Shown here piece after piece: positions 15,479-24,912 of a stretch of DNA of 64,000 nt. The DNA comes from Streptomyces sp. NBC_00554. Its GTDB lineage: Bacteria; Actinomycetota; Actinomycetes; Streptomycetales; Streptomycetaceae. The notes under the pieces were generated by a model that searched no databases, was not told the DNA's origin, and worked only from the letters and a program-made list of their open reading frames with translations. Where the stretch lies: NCBI RefSeq assembly GCF_041431135.1, contig NZ_CP107799.1:3472001-3536000 (forward strand), written 5' to 3'. Position 1 is the first letter of the stretch. Each line of letters begins with the position of its first letter. The position numbers and the translations under genes are program-made.

Positions 15479-16410
15479 TTCGACTTCGCCTCCTCGGCGG
15501 CCGTGATGGCGACGAAGGCCTGCTCGAGACCGAGCCCGGCGACTTCGAGGTTGCGGGGGTAGACGCCGAGCCCGTACAGCGCGTGGACGGTCGCGTCGGC
15601 GTCGGTGGACTGGATGCGGACCGTGTGGCCCGATACGTCGGCCGAGGTCAGGAAGGGAAGGGCGCGCAGGGCCGGCTCGTCGATCGGGCCCTCCAGGTCG
15701 AAGGCGATCCGTCGCGCGCCCGCCTTCGCCTTGATCTCGGCGGCGGTGCCGTCGGCCAGCAGGCGTCCACGGTGCAGGACGAGCACGCGGTCGGCTATGG
15801 CGTCGGCCTCTTCGAGGTAGTGCGTGGCGAACAGGACCGTACGTCCCTGGTCGGCCTGCTCGCGCATGGTGGACCAGAAGGCCTGGCGGGCGGTGACGTC
15901 CATGCCGGTGGTGGGCTCGTCGAGGACGATCAGGTCGCTGTCACCGGCGGTGGCGAGGGCAAAGCGGACGCGCTGGGCCTGGCCGCCGGAGAGCTTGTTG
16001 ACCTTGCGGTCGGCGATCGGGGAGATGCCCGCGCGGGCCAGCACGTCGGTGACGCGGAACGGCTTCGGGTGCAGATCGCACGCGAGCCTCACCAGTTCGC
16101 CGACGGTGACCTCGTCCATCAGCCCGCCGCTCTGCAGCATGGCCCCGACCCGGCCGCCGACAATGGCCTCCCGCGGGCCGGCCCCGAACACCCGGACCAC
16201 GCCGCTGTCGGGGCGCTTGAGTCCGAGGAGCAGGTCCAGTGTGGTCGACTTGCCCGCGCCGTTGGGGCCGAGGAGGGCGACGGTCTCGCCCGGGTGCAGC
16301 TCGAGCGTCAGTCCGTCCACGGCCCGGACGCCGCCGTAGCTCTTGGTCACCGATTCGAACGCGACCACCGAGGTGGTGGTCGCCCCTGCGATCGCCGCTG
16401 TCGTTGTCAT
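15475..16410 (-). CDS. ABC transporter ATP-binding protein (DrrA-like)
   Basis: The 311-residue ATPase has Walker A GPNGAGKST, signature LSGGQAQRV, Walker B LIVLDEPT and the switch His in LFATHYLEEAD. The C-terminal extension is like that of drug-export DrrA/CcmA types. ATG at 16410 is preferred (MTTTAAIAGATTTSV); the frame is open to 16464. Its permease partner is missing: only the first 27 codons remain, fused to a regulator fragment (15173-15478). It is therefore an orphan ATPase, probably not functional in transport unless it pairs with another permease. Confidence 0.88.
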   Translation of the reverse strand: MTTTAAIAGATTTSVVAFESVTKSYGGVRAVDGLTLELHPGETVALLGPNGAGKSTTLDLLLGLKRPDSGVVRVFGAGPREAIVGGRVGAMLQSGGLMDEVTVGELVRLACDLHPKPFRVTDVLARAGISPIADRKVNKLSGGQAQRVRFALATAGDSDLIVLDEPTTGMDVTARQAFWSTMREQADQGRTVLFATHYLEEADAIADRVLVLHRGRLLADGTAAEIKAKAGARRIAFDLEGPIDEPALRALPFLTSADVSGHTVRIQSTDADATVHALYGLGVYPRNLEVAGLGLEQAFVAITAAEEAKSK

Positions 16411-16466
16411 GTGATCCATCGTGGCGACGCGGGCCCCGTCCTCGGCAGTGCCCCATGTCGTCATTC

Positions 16467-16490
16467 GCGGATGACAGATGTCATACGCGA
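16467..16490. promoter_or_regulatory. Candidate operator palindrome upstream of the ABC ATPase
   Basis: A 24-nt inverted repeat is centred on ATGACA-GA-TGTCAT (16471-16484) and flanked by CGCG on each side with one mismatch. It lies 57-80 nt upstream of the ATPase ATG (16410). LuxR-type response regulators often bind such palindromes in their own operon's promoter. Assignment to the chimeric HTH protein is inference. Confidence 0.5.
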
Positions 16491-16507
16491 CGTACGCTCC
16501 CGCCCGC

Positions 16508-17119
16508 TCAGTGCTTGGCGCGCAGCACCTTCAGCGCGTCCGCGACCGAGTGCAGGAAGGCCGCACAGGCCGCGCCGCTGCACGGCAGTTCGGGATTCCA
16601 GGGCTCCACGGTGGCGGTCGCGGTGAGAGCGCGCCAGCCGGGGACCGAGTCCAACTCCCTTGCCGGGACGGCGTTTCCGCGACTGTCGGCGAGGACCAGG
16701 TCGGGGGCGAGCGCGGCGGCGTGCTCCCAGTCGGTGGTGGACCAGTTCACGCCTCCCGCGCCGGGGTCGGTCAACTCGACGCCCAGCTCTGCGAGATGGC
16801 GCAGCTCCGGCCAGGCCCGAGGCCGCGCGAGGTGCACCTGCCCGGACCGGGCGGCCGACAGCGCGAGCACCTTCAGGGGGCTCGCCGCGGACCGTACGGC
16901 CTCCTAGGCGGCCGCCAACTCGCCCTGCTGCCTGGCGGGTTCGCCACCGAGTGCCTGGGCCAGCTCGGCGAAGCGGGAGAGCATGCGCGGCAGGCTGGTG
17001 TCGCCGCCCACCGCGAGGGTGAGCGCGGGGACGCCCGCCGCCGCGGCGACATCGGCGGGGAGGGCGTACGGATGCGGTCCCCTTGCGGCAACGCTGCATC
17101 GGCGTCCGGCGTATGACAA
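16508..17119 (-). pseudogene. Broken substrate-binding protein gene (in-frame TAG, missing 5' end)
   Basis: Two frames in the same phase are separated by one TAG at 16904-16906. The upstream part ends GGEPARQQGELAAA. The downstream part runs from EAVRSAASPLKVLALSAARS to LKVLRAKH. Together they look like the C-terminal two-thirds of an iron/siderophore-type (TroA-like) binding protein, with segments such as PRMLSRFAELAQALGG and TTDWEHAAALAPDLVLADSR. No signal peptide or lipobox is present, and a terminator at 17120-17158 abuts the 5' end, so the start has been lost. The substrate is unknown. Confidence 0.75.
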
Positions 17120-17158
17120 GAGGGCGCCCGGCCATGGGAGTCATGGCCGGGCGCCCTC
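17120..17158 (-). terminator. Perfect 17-bp hairpin terminator
   Basis: Arms GAGGGCGCCCGGCCATG (17120-17136) and its exact complement (17142-17158) enclose a 5-nt loop. It lies 16 nt after the stop of the collagen-like membrane protein gene and ends that minus-strand transcript. Confidence 0.9.
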
Positions 17159-17174
17159 TCGGAAAGCGGGTCTG

Positions 17175-19634
17175 CTAGCTGGGATTGGTTTCGATCACGC
17201 CGATGCGGTCGGCGGCTGTCTTGCCGAGGAGCGCGGGGCGCAGCGCGCCGACCACGTCCTGCGGCGTGACCGCCGTCTTCTCGCCGTTGGCCCGCGCGAT
17301 CGTCACACCGTCGAAGGTGTTGCCGTAGAGCTCCTTGAGCGCGTCGAGGTCGTAGGTGTCGGTGAGCTTGCCGTCGACGGCCTTCACCGCGATGAACTTC
17401 CAGAGGGTGTTCTCCGGGCTGAACGACACGGTGTGCGTGGCGTCCGTCTGCACGGTCACGAGATCCGACATCGCCGGCTCGGCGAACGCCTTCATCTCGC
17501 GGTCCACCTCGGCGTTCGTGACCGTCGGCTGCTGGGTGGCCGTGGCCACCTTCACCGCCGTGCCCGTGCCGGTCTCCACCTGCGCGCGGTACGCGTCCTG
17601 GACGGCCTGCGTGGAGGACGCGACGTCGATGCCCTTGCCCGCCTTGCCGTACACGGCGACGGCCTTGCCGGACTCGAACTTGATCGTGCCGTCGCTCGCC
17701 GAACCGGAGCCGCCCGCGGCGCTCTCCAGAGCCGCCTTGAGCTTCTCCTCGTCGACGGGCATCGCGGGCTCGACGACCCGCTCCTGGCCGAACAGCGAGC
17801 CGATCACCGAGACGGGGTTGTAGTCGCTGCCCGCGGCGGCGCGGACCGTGGCCTGGGTGTCGAGCTGGAGCCCGGCCTGGTCCGGCTTGAGCGAGACCGT
17901 GTCGCCGTCGACCGACAGCTTGAGGGCCTTGTTCGTACGGTCGCCGAAGGCGTCGTCGAGCTTCTTGACCGCCTCGTCGCGGGTGCCGCCGCCGATGTCG
18001 ACGCCGAGCACGGTGGTGCCCTTGGGCACGTCCGAGTGGTTCATGAGCAGCCCGGCGCCGTAGGCACCGCCGCCGATGACGAACACGCCGACGCCGAGAA
18101 GCACCAGCTTGCTGCGGCCCTTCTTCTTGCTCCGCCTGGCCGCGGGCGCGGGTTCCTGGACCGGCTCGGGCAGCTTCGGCGGGGTGTGCGGCAGCGGCCC
18201 GTCGGGGTGTGCGCCCGGCCCGAACGGGGAGTTCTGGGTGCCAGGTACGACGGGGATGCCGCTGGTCAGGGTGTGTCCGGAGACGTTCTCCCCGGCGCCG
18301 CCGTAGCCACCGGCGCCCGGCTCGGGGGCCGGCTTCTGCGGAGTGAGGATCGCGGTGTCGTCACTGAGACCACCGGAGAAACTGCTGCCCGTGCTGCCGG
18401 GGTAGCCCGAGGCTCCTGGACCGCCGGGACCTCCGGGGCCCGTGGGTCCTCCAGGGCCGCCGGGGCCGCCACCGGGATACCCCGAGCCCGTGCCGGGCCC
18501 GCCCGGCGCCCCGCCAGGCCCACCCGGACGCATACCAGGTCCACCCGGGCCCGCTCCAGGCCCGCCCGGACCCATTCCGGGCCCGCCAGGTCCCCGCCCC
18601 GGCCCGCCCGGCCCCGCGGCCAGACTGCCGGGAGCCACGCCCGGACCCATCGGCGGAACCAGCGGACCGTCACCGGTGACCGGACCACCGGTCGGCCCCG
18701 AGGGACCGGTGCCGTTACCGGGACCACGCCGACCTCCGTCCGGGAAGTCCGCGAAGTACGGGAGATCGTCGCGCCGCTGTTCGCCGGTGCCGTTGCCGTT
18801 CCCGTTGCCGTTCCCGTTGCCGGATCCGATGGCCGGGAAGGAGCCGGTGTCTCTCAGCGCTCCGGATACGTCGAAGGAGCCAGTGCCGCCGCCGTGGCCT
18901 GGCGCCACGGGTCCGGCACCGGTGGCACCGGGCAGCCCGGCACCGTTCGTACCGCCGGGACGGGGCGCGTTCGCCCCGCCGGGCCGGGCACCACCAGGGG
19001 CGCCCTGCGGACCTGCACCGTTCCCGCCGCTGCTCCCGCCGGGACGCGCACCGCCGGGAGCACCATGGCGGCCGCCTCCGGCACCCGGGCCACCCGAACC
19101 CTGCGGTCCCGGCGGACCGGCGGCACCCGCGGGCCCCGAACCGCCGGGCAGACCCGCCCCGTTGGTGGACCCACCCCCCGGCCCGCCCTTGGGCGCACCG
19201 GACTTGCGCGGCGCGAACCAGTCGCTCGTCTTTTCCTCGGCGGCGGCAGCCGCGGGGGCCGGAGCGGCACCCGCCGGAGCCTCCACGACCGCGGGCCCGC
19301 CAGTGGGCGAACTCACGGCACGCGGCGCCTCCGCGCCACCGCGCGGTGCGCCGCCCGTGCTGTCGGCACCCTCGGCGGACACATCGGTGTCCGTGACCGG
19401 TGTGCGCACCACGACGGGCGGGATGGGCCGCGATCCGGGGATGTTGATCCGGATCCGCGTCGTCAGCGTGGTCTCTGTCTTGCGCTCCTCCGGAGGGGCG
19501 CCGGCGGCCGAACGGCCCGCGTCGGCACCACTCTCGGTGACCTGGGGGGTCCCGTACGGCGGCGTCCCCGACGGGTACGCGGCTCCACCGCGCCCGTTGG
19601 GCCCGGAGGACGAACTGTCAGTTTCACGACTCAA
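17175..19634 (-). CDS. Membrane protein with collagen-like region and extracellular PG-binding/VanW-type domains
   Basis: The 819-residue protein has a polar N terminus. A Gly/Pro-rich collagen-like stretch spans about residues 150-420, with repeated GPGGPG and a (GN)6 run. A basic stop (RRSKKKGRSK) precedes one transmembrane helix (LVLLGVGVFVIGGGAYGAGL, about residues 508-530), and the C terminus of about 290 residues is outside the cell. The outer part resembles putative peptidoglycan-binding domains associated with VanW (DQAGLQLDTQATVRAAAG; SFSPENTLWKFI). The orientation puts the collagen-like part in the cytoplasm, which is odd. Wall attachment or maturation is inferred. Confidence 0.8.
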   Translation of the reverse strand: MSRETDSSSSGPNGRGGAAYPSGTPPYGTPQVTESGADAGRSAAGAPPEERKTETTLTTRIRINIPGSRPIPPVVVRTPVTDTDVSAEGADSTGGAPRGGAEAPRAVSSPTGGPAVVEAPAGAAPAPAAAAAEEKTSDWFAPRKSGAPKGGPGGGSTNGAGLPGGSGPAGAAGPPGPQGSGGPGAGGGRHGAPGGARPGGSSGGNGAGPQGAPGGARPGGANAPRPGGTNGAGLPGATGAGPVAPGHGGGTGSFDVSGALRDTGSFPAIGSGNGNGNGNGNGTGEQRRDDLPYFADFPDGGRRGPGNGTGPSGPTGGPVTGDGPLVPPMGPGVAPGSLAAGPGGPGRGPGGPGMGPGGPGAGPGGPGMRPGGPGGAPGGPGTGSGYPGGGPGGPGGPTGPGGPGGPGASGYPGSTGSSFSGGLSDDTAILTPQKPAPEPGAGGYGGAGENVSGHTLTSGIPVVPGTQNSPFGPGAHPDGPLPHTPPKLPEPVQEPAPAARRSKKKGRSKLVLLGVGVFVIGGGAYGAGLLMNHSDVPKGTTVLGVDIGGGTRDEAVKKLDDAFGDRTNKALKLSVDGDTVSLKPDQAGLQLDTQATVRAAAGSDYNPVSVIGSLFGQERVVEPAMPVDEEKLKAALESAAGGSGSASDGTIKFESGKAVAVYGKAGKGIDVASSTQAVQDAYRAQVETGTGTAVKVATATQQPTVTNAEVDREMKAFAEPAMSDLVTVQTDATHTVSFSPENTLWKFIAVKAVDGKLTDTYDLDALKELYGNTFDGVTIARANGEKTAVTPQDVVGALRPALLGKTAADRIGVIETNPS

Positions 19635-19794
19635 GGCAAGTTCTCCCGGTTGGCTCCGCCGCCCGTTTACTCGACCTCATCTCGGGCAGCTCGGCGGCGC
19701 GCACCACCATACTGGCCATGTCCGGCCCGCAAACCTCGCCCGCGAAGGAAACCCCCACGGGACCCGCACCTGCCGGATACGGCGAAGTGGTACG

Positions 19795-20214
19795 TCACTT
19801 GCCAAGTCGGACGGCGGAGCCACCAGGTTGCCGCCCCTGGCCAAGCGTGGCGCACATCACAGCCAGAGCCATACCACCGAGCAGGAAGAGGTAGGAGCCG
19901 AATCCCGCGCCGAAGAGGAAGTCGCCCTCCGGACGGCTGGCGGTGAGCAGGACGACGGCGACCATCCAGCCCGCGGCGGGCGCGACGACCCCGCCCCTGG
20001 TGCCGACGGCCTGCGCCCCGCCCAGGAAGAGCCCGGCCGCGCCCACGAGGGCGAGCAGCAACCCGCCCGGGAACCAGCCGGGTTGGACCAGCGCTCCGGC
20101 GGCTCCGATCACGGCGCCGAGCACGAAGAGTCCGAGGTAGGCGGCGATCCGTCCGCCCGAGGGCGCCGTCACCGGCTGAGCGAGCGCGCTCCCCCGCTGT
20201 CCCGTCGCACTCAT
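19795..20214 (-). CDS. Four-helix integral membrane protein (DUF6113-like)
   Basis: The 139-residue protein has about four hydrophobic helices, for example AAYLGLFVLGAVIGAAGALV, GGLLLALVGAAGLFLGG, WMVAVVLLTA and YLFLLGGMALAVMCATL. The ATG at 20214 shares its A with the mshB stop, and GAGAGGCGG lies upstream, so it is in an operon with mshB. This pairing is conserved in Streptomyces. No catalytic motif is visible; function unknown. Confidence 0.82.
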   Translation of the reverse strand: MSATGQRGSALAQPVTAPSGGRIAAYLGLFVLGAVIGAAGALVQPGWFPGGLLLALVGAAGLFLGGAQAVGTRGGVVAPAAGWMVAVVLLTASRPEGDFLFGAGFGSYLFLLGGMALAVMCATLGQGRQPGGSAVRLGK

Positions 20215-21140
20215 CACACGCCCGCCTCTCGCTCTTGCCGGTCGGTCCCCGCGATCCCCGCGAACAGATCCGTCTCACGCGTCTTCTCACGCGCCTTCGG
20301 CCGCTCCCCGCGCACCAACTCGTAGTACTCCGTGGTGAACAGCGGCTGAGCGAGCTCATTGGACAGCACGAACCATGGTTCGGCCACCTCGACCTGGGTG
20401 GCGTGCGCGCGCATCGCGGCGGCCTTGGCGGCGGCGTGGGCCGTTCCGTCGATCTCGGTGGTGATCTCCGAGTCGTCGACCACACCCGGCACGTCGTCGA
20501 CGGCGGCCGACTTCGTGTACGGCAGCTCCGGCAGCGCCTCGCGAAGCCGCGCGAACTCCGCCTCGGCCACGGAACGTGGGACCCGGTTCCAGTAGATCTT
20601 GGCGATCTCCCAGGGTTCGCCGAGATCGGTGCGGAAGTCCGGCAGCGCGGCCAGCTCGGCGGCGCGCATGGCGACGCGGTGGGCCTGGATGTGGTCCGGG
20701 TGCCCATAGCCCCCGTCGGGGTCATAGGTGACGAGCACCTGGGGGCGTACCTCTCGGATCACTTCTACGAGGTGTCCGGCGGCTTCGTCCACGTCGGCGG
20801 ACCAGAAGGCGCCGGGGCGGTGGTTCTGCTCGACGCCCATCATCCCGGAGTCGTGGTAGCGCCCGGGGCCGCCGAGGAAGCGGTGATCCGTGACGCCCAG
20901 TTCCTTCATGGCGGCGGTCAGCTCGCCGATCCGGTGCGGGCCGAGTCCGCCGTCCCGGTCGGGTGCGAGGTGCGCGAGGCCGGGCGGGATGACCTCACCC
21001 TCCTCGCCGAGAGTGCAGGTCACCAGCGTCACATGGGCGCCCTCGGCCGTGTACCTGGCCATGGTCGCGCCATTGTTGATCGACTCGTCGTCCGGGTGCG
21101 CGTGCACCAGGAGCAGACGCCGGTCGGGCAGTTCCGTCAT
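20214..21140 (-). CDS. mshB: N-acetyl-1-D-myo-inositol-2-amino-2-deoxy-alpha-D-glucopyranoside deacetylase (mycothiol synthesis)
   Basis: The 308-residue protein is MshB, a LmbE-like zinc deacetylase that makes GlcN-Ins, the second step of mycothiol synthesis. The zinc and catalytic motif AHPDDE lies at residues 14-19 and the third zinc His in [10 protein letters not shown]. The conserved [14 protein letters not shown] loop is present. Mycothiol is the main low-molecular-weight thiol of actinobacteria, so this supports the assignment of the organism. The ATG at 21140 follows GGTGG; DUF6113 is coupled downstream. Confidence 0.95.
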   Translation of the reverse strand: MTELPDRRLLLVHAHPDDESINNGATMARYTAEGAHVTLVTCTLGEEGEVIPPGLAHLAPDRDGGLGPHRIGELTAAMKELGVTDHRFLGGPGRYHDSGMMGVEQNHRPGAFWSADVDEAAGHLVEVIREVRPQVLVTYDPDGGYGHPDHIQAHRVAMRAAELAALPDFRTDLGEPWEIAKIYWNRVPRSVAEAEFARLREALPELPYTKSAAVDDVPGVVDDSEITTEIDGTAHAAAKAAAMRAHATQVEVAEPWFVLSNELAQPLFTTEYYELVRGERPKAREKTRETDLFAGIAGTDRQEREAGV

Positions 21141-21168
21141 GGAACCACCCTACGAGGTGGGAACACGG

Positions 21169-21363
21169 TCAGAACTTGATGCTGCCGATCATGCCCGCGA
21201 TGTTGGTGGTCAGCTCGCTGATGGTGGGAGCGACCGTCGAGGAGGCGAGATAGAAACCGAGCAGGACACACACGATGGCGTGTGGCGCCTTCAGTCCTGA
21301 CTTCTTCACCAGGATGAAGACGACGATCGCCAGCAGCACCACCGCCGAAATCGAGAGTGCCAC
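21169..21363 (-). CDS. Small two-helix membrane protein
   Basis: This 64-residue protein begins MALSISAVVLLAIVVFILVKK and has a second hydrophobic stretch, AIVCVLLGFYLASSTVAP, ending in TNIAGMIGSIKF. A GGAGGTGAGC ribosome site precedes the ATG at 21363. It lies 28 nt upstream of mshB on the same strand and could be its first cistron. Close relatives occur in many Streptomyces without known function. Confidence 0.78.
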   Translation of the reverse strand: MALSISAVVLLAIVVFILVKKSGLKAPHAIVCVLLGFYLASSTVAPTISELTTNIAGMIGSIKF

Positions 21364-21551
21364 GGCGGCTCACCTCCAAAGATCCCAGGGACTCGGGGTC
21401 CGGTATGGGGGTCGGACATGGGGGGTCGGTAAATCCATACAGCAGCCAGCGGGTTCATACCCACGCAGCGCTAGTGATCATAACTATCCGTACGCGCGCA
21501 TCGATCGGCGCACGGCCGCACAAGGGGGCGCATGGCCAATATGGTCGGGGG

Positions 21552-23669
21552 ATGACGACCGAGCCTCTCTCCTTCCCCCGACGGCACGCGCGTACCCAGC
21601 GGTTCACGCTCGGCGCGCCGCGCGCCTTCGCCGTGGCCCCCGACGGTTCCCGAGTCGTGTTCCTGCGTTCCCGCTCCGGGACGGACCGGGCGAATCTGCT
21701 CTGGGTGCTCGATGTGGCGGACGGCGCGGAGCGCGTCGCGGCCGATCCGCAGGCGCTCCTCGGTGGCGCCTCGGAGCACCTGTCGGCGGCGGAGCGGGCA
21801 CGCCGCGAGCGCAGCCGGGAGGGCGGTGCCGGGGTCGTCGGCTACGCCACCGACACGGCGGTGGAGTTGGCCTCTTTCGCCTTGTCAGGGCGGCTTTTCA
21901 CGGCCGAGCTGCGAGCCGGCACGGCACGTGAACTCCGCGTCCCCGGACCGGTGATCGACCCGCGCCCCTCGCCCGACGGACGGCTTGTCGCGTACGTCGC
22001 CGGGGGCGCCCTGCGGGTCGTCGGCGCCGAGGGTGCGGACGATCGGGCGCTCGCGGAGCCGGAGGCGGAGACGGTTTCCTATGGATTGGCCGAGTTCATC
22101 GCGGCCGAGGAGATGGGGCGTTCGCGCGGCTTCTGGTGGTCGCCGGAGGGGGACCGGCTGCTGGTCGCGCGGGCCGACGACGCGCCCGTACGCCGCTGGT
22201 GGATCGCGGATCCCGCACAACCGGAACGTGATCCGCAGCGGGTCGCGTATCCGGTGGCGGGAAGCGCCAACGCGGACGTACGCCTCTTCGTCCTCGGTCT
22301 CGACGGGGTGCGCACGGAGGTCGTGTGGGACCGGGCGCGGTACCCGTACCTGGCGCATGTGCACTGGTCAGCGGCCGGTGCGCCGCTGATTCTGGTGCAG
22401 GCTCGGGACCAGCGGAGTCAGCTGTTCCTGGCCGTGGATCCGGACACCGGGGCGACCCGGATGGTGCACGCGGACGAAGATCCACAATGGCTGGATCTTT
22501 TCCCCGGCGTGCCGTGCTGGAGCCCCGGAGGGCAGCTCGTGCGGATCGCCGACGAGGGCGGCGCGCGGGTGCTCGCGTTCGGTGAACGCCCGCTCACGGG
22601 ACCGCAGTTGCATGTGCGTGCGGTGCTCGACGTGTCGGACGACGAGGTGCTGGTCTCGGCGTCGGCGGGCGAGGCGGCGGCCGCTCCCGAGACCGGCGAA
22701 GTACATGTGTACCGGGTCAACGAGCTCGGCCTGGAGCGCGTCTCGCAGGAGCCCGGCGTGCACTCGGCGGTCCGCGCCGGGGGCGTGACCGTCCTCGTCT
22801 CGGCGGTGCTCGACCAGCCGGGCACCCAAGTGCAGGTGCTGCGCGAGGGAAAGCGTGCGGCGACGATCACCTCGTACGCCGAAGATCCGGGTTTGTCCCC
22901 GCGCGTGACCCTCACGCAGGGGGGCGCACGGAAAATCCCATGCGCCGTGCTTATGCCTACGGACTACCGCGGCGACGCTCCCCTGCCCGTCCTGATGGAC
23001 CCCTACGGCGGCCCGCACGGCCCCCGGGTGCTGGCGGCGCACAACGCGCACCTCACCTCGCAGTGGTTCGCGGACCAGGGTTTCGCGGTGGTCGTGGCGG
23101 ACGGGCGGGGCACCCCCGGCCGGTCCCCCGCCTGGGAGAAGGCGGTCCGCGACGACTTCACGCTCTCCCTCGACGACCAGATCGACGCACTGCAGGGCCT
23201 CGCGGAGACGTTCCCGCTGGACCTGTCGCGGGTGGCGATCCGCGGCTGGTCGTACGGCGGCTGGCTCGCGGGGCTCGCGGTCCTGCGCCGCCCCGACGTC
23301 TTCCACGCGGGCATCGCGGGCGCCCCGGTCACGGACTGGCGGCTGTACGACACCCACTACACGGAGCGGTACCTGGGCGATCCTGCGGCGAGCCCGGAGA
23401 CGTACGCGAAGAGCTCCCTGATCACCGACGACGGGCTCTCCTCCCCCGCCGAGCCGCACCGCCCGCTGATGATCGTGCACGGCCTCGCCGACGACAACGT
23501 GGTGGTGGCCCACACCCTGCGCCTGTCCTCGGCCCTACTGGCCGCCGGCCGCCCGCACGAGGTACTGCCCCTGTCCGGCGTCACCCACATGACCCCGCAG
23601 GAGCAGGTCGCGGAGAACCTGCTGCTGCTCCAGGTGGACTTCCTGAAGCGCTCACTGGGGCCGGCCTAG
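21552..23669 (+). CDS. S9 family prolyl oligopeptidase (DPP-IV-like)
   Basis: The 705-residue protein has an N-terminal beta-propeller, including a DPP-IV-type signature (LAEFIAAEEMGRSRGFWWSP), and a C-terminal alpha/beta hydrolase domain. The catalytic triad is Ser567 in GWSYGG, Asp647 or Asp648 in HGLADDNV, and His679 in GVTHMT. No signal peptide is seen, so it should act in the cytosol on short peptides. It lies next to three peptide import systems, consistent with processing of imported peptides. The ATG at 21552 follows GGGGG; the longer open frame to 21357 has no support. Confidence 0.92.
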   Translation: MTTEPLSFPRRHARTQRFTLGAPRAFAVAPDGSRVVFLRSRSGTDRANLLWVLDVADGAERVAADPQALLGGASEHLSAAERARRERSREGGAGVVGYATDTAVELASFALSGRLFTAELRAGTARELRVPGPVIDPRPSPDGRLVAYVAGGALRVVGAEGADDRALAEPEAETVSYGLAEFIAAEEMGRSRGFWWSPEGDRLLVARADDAPVRRWWIADPAQPERDPQRVAYPVAGSANADVRLFVLGLDGVRTEVVWDRARYPYLAHVHWSAAGAPLILVQARDQRSQLFLAVDPDTGATRMVHADEDPQWLDLFPGVPCWSPGGQLVRIADEGGARVLAFGERPLTGPQLHVRAVLDVSDDEVLVSASAGEAAAAPETGEVHVYRVNELGLERVSQEPGVHSAVRAGGVTVLVSAVLDQPGTQVQVLREGKRAATITSYAEDPGLSPRVTLTQGGARKIPCAVLMPTDYRGDAPLPVLMDPYGGPHGPRVLAAHNAHLTSQWFADQGFAVVVADGRGTPGRSPAWEKAVRDDFTLSLDDQIDALQGLAETFPLDLSRVAIRGWSYGGWLAGLAVLRRPDVFHAGIAGAPVTDWRLYDTHYTERYLGDPAASPETYAKSSLITDDGLSSPAEPHRPLMIVHGLADDNVVVAHTLRLSSALLAAGRPHEVLPLSGVTHMTPQEQVAENLLLLQVDFLKRSLGPA

Positions 23670-23677
23670 GTACGGCA

Positions 23678-23709
23678 ACGGGCCGGGAGACATGGCGCTC
23701 CCGGCCCGT
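23678..23709 (+). terminator. Terminator between S9 peptidase and opp cluster 1
   Basis: Perfect 12-bp arms ACGGGCCGGGAG and CTCCCGGCCCGT enclose an 8-nt loop nine nt after the peptidase stop and are followed by TTTA. It probably also blocks read-through from the convergent oppF gene. Confidence 0.85.
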
Positions 23710-23817
23710 TTACGGCACCCGCACGGCCGTACGTTGTAGAGACTGACGCGTCCGTATATCGGTACCGCTTCCGCTAAGTTGCCTGCTTGTAAACGCAATT
23801 GGTGCACATTTGTACGT

Positions 23818-24912
23818 CTATGACGATCCCTCCGCATGATCGTCCGGCGTCTCACCGGTGGGGACGACGTGCTTCTCCTCCGCGAAGTGACAGGCCGAGT
23901 CGTGCGCGGCCGGCCCCTCGACGAGCCGGAACTCCGCGGGCACCGCGAGCAGCGGCACCTCAAGGGTGCAGCGCTCCTGCGCCTTCCAGCAGCGGGTGCG
24001 GAACCGGCAGCCGGACGGGATGTTCGCCGGGGACGGCACATCCCCGCTGAGGATGATCCGCTCGCGGTGCTCACGGGCCTCGGGGTCGGGGACGGGCACG
24101 GCGGAGAGCAGCGCCTGCGTGTAGGGATGCGTCGGGTGGTCGTAGATCTCGGCGTCCCTGCCGGTCTCCACGATCCGCCCGAGGTACATCACGCCGACCC
24201 GGTCGGAGATGTGCCGCACGATGGAGAGGTCGTGCGCGATGAAGACGTACGACAGATCGAACTCGTCCTGGAGTCGGTCGAGCAGGTTGATCACCTGCGC
24301 CTGCACCGAGACGTCGAGCGCGGACACCGGTTCGTCCGCGACGATGATCTCGGGGCGCAGCGCCAACCCCCGTGCGATACCGATGCGTTGGCGCTGGCCG
24401 CCGGAGAACTGGTGCGGGTAGCGGTTGATGTACTCGGGGTTCAGTCCGACCACGTCGAGCAGGTCCTGGACCTTCTGCCGCCGGTCGCCCTTCGGCGCCA
24501 CCTCGGGATGGATCTCGTACGGCTCACCGATGATGTCGCCGACGGTCATGCGCGGGTTGAGCGAGGTGTACGGGTCCTGGAAGACCATCTGGATGTTGCG
24601 CCGTACGGCTTTCAGCGCCTTGCCGGACATCCTGGTGATGTCCTCGCCCTTGTACTTGATCGTCCCTTCCGTCGGTTTCTCCAGGTTGACCAGCATCCTG
24701 GCGACCGTCGACTTGCCGCAGCCGGACTCGCCGACGATGCCGAGGGTCTCGCCCCGGGCGAGGTGGAAGTCGACGCCGTCGACGGCCTTGACGGCCCCCA
24801 CCTGCTTCCTGAAGACGATGCCCTGGGTCAGCGGGTAGTGCTTGACCAGCCCACTGACCTCCAGAATCGCCTCGGCGGCTGCCTGCGTCGCCTCAGTGGC
24901 TGCTTGTGTCAT
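23818..24912 (-). CDS. oppF: Oligopeptide ABC transporter ATP-binding protein OppF (cluster 1)
   Basis: The 364-residue ATPase has Walker [10 protein letters not shown], signature [17 protein letters not shown], Walker [13 protein letters not shown] and the oligopeptide-transporter C-terminal tail with clustered Cys ([14 protein letters not shown]). It energises peptide import with OppD. It is the last gene of cluster 1 and overlaps oppD by 20 nt. Relatives of this operon are adjacent to bldK in S. coelicolor. The peptide specificity cannot be predicted. Confidence 0.92.
   Translation of the reverse strand: MTQAATEATQAAAEAILEVSGLVKHYPLTQGIVFRKQVGAVKAVDGVDFHLARGETLGIVGESGCGKSTVARMLVNLEKPTEGTIKYKGEDITRMSGKALKAVRRNIQMVFQDPYTSLNPRMTVGDIIGEPYEIHPEVAPKGDRRQKVQDLLDVVGLNPEYINRYPHQFSGGQRQRIGIARGLALRPEIIVADEPVSALDVSVQAQVINLLDRLQDEFDLSYVFIAHDLSIVRHISDRVGVMYLGRIVETGRDAEIYDHPTHPYTQALLSAVPVPDPEAREHRERIILSGDVPSPANIPSGCRFRTRCWKAQERCTLEVPLLAVPAEFRLVEGPAAHDSACHFAEEKHVVPTGETPDDHAEGSS

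Noticed and set aside
16508..16870. The downstream half of the binding-protein remnant as an independent 120-residue gene
   Set aside because: It is in phase with the upstream half across a single TAG, begins within a conserved domain and has no ribosome site or signal peptide.
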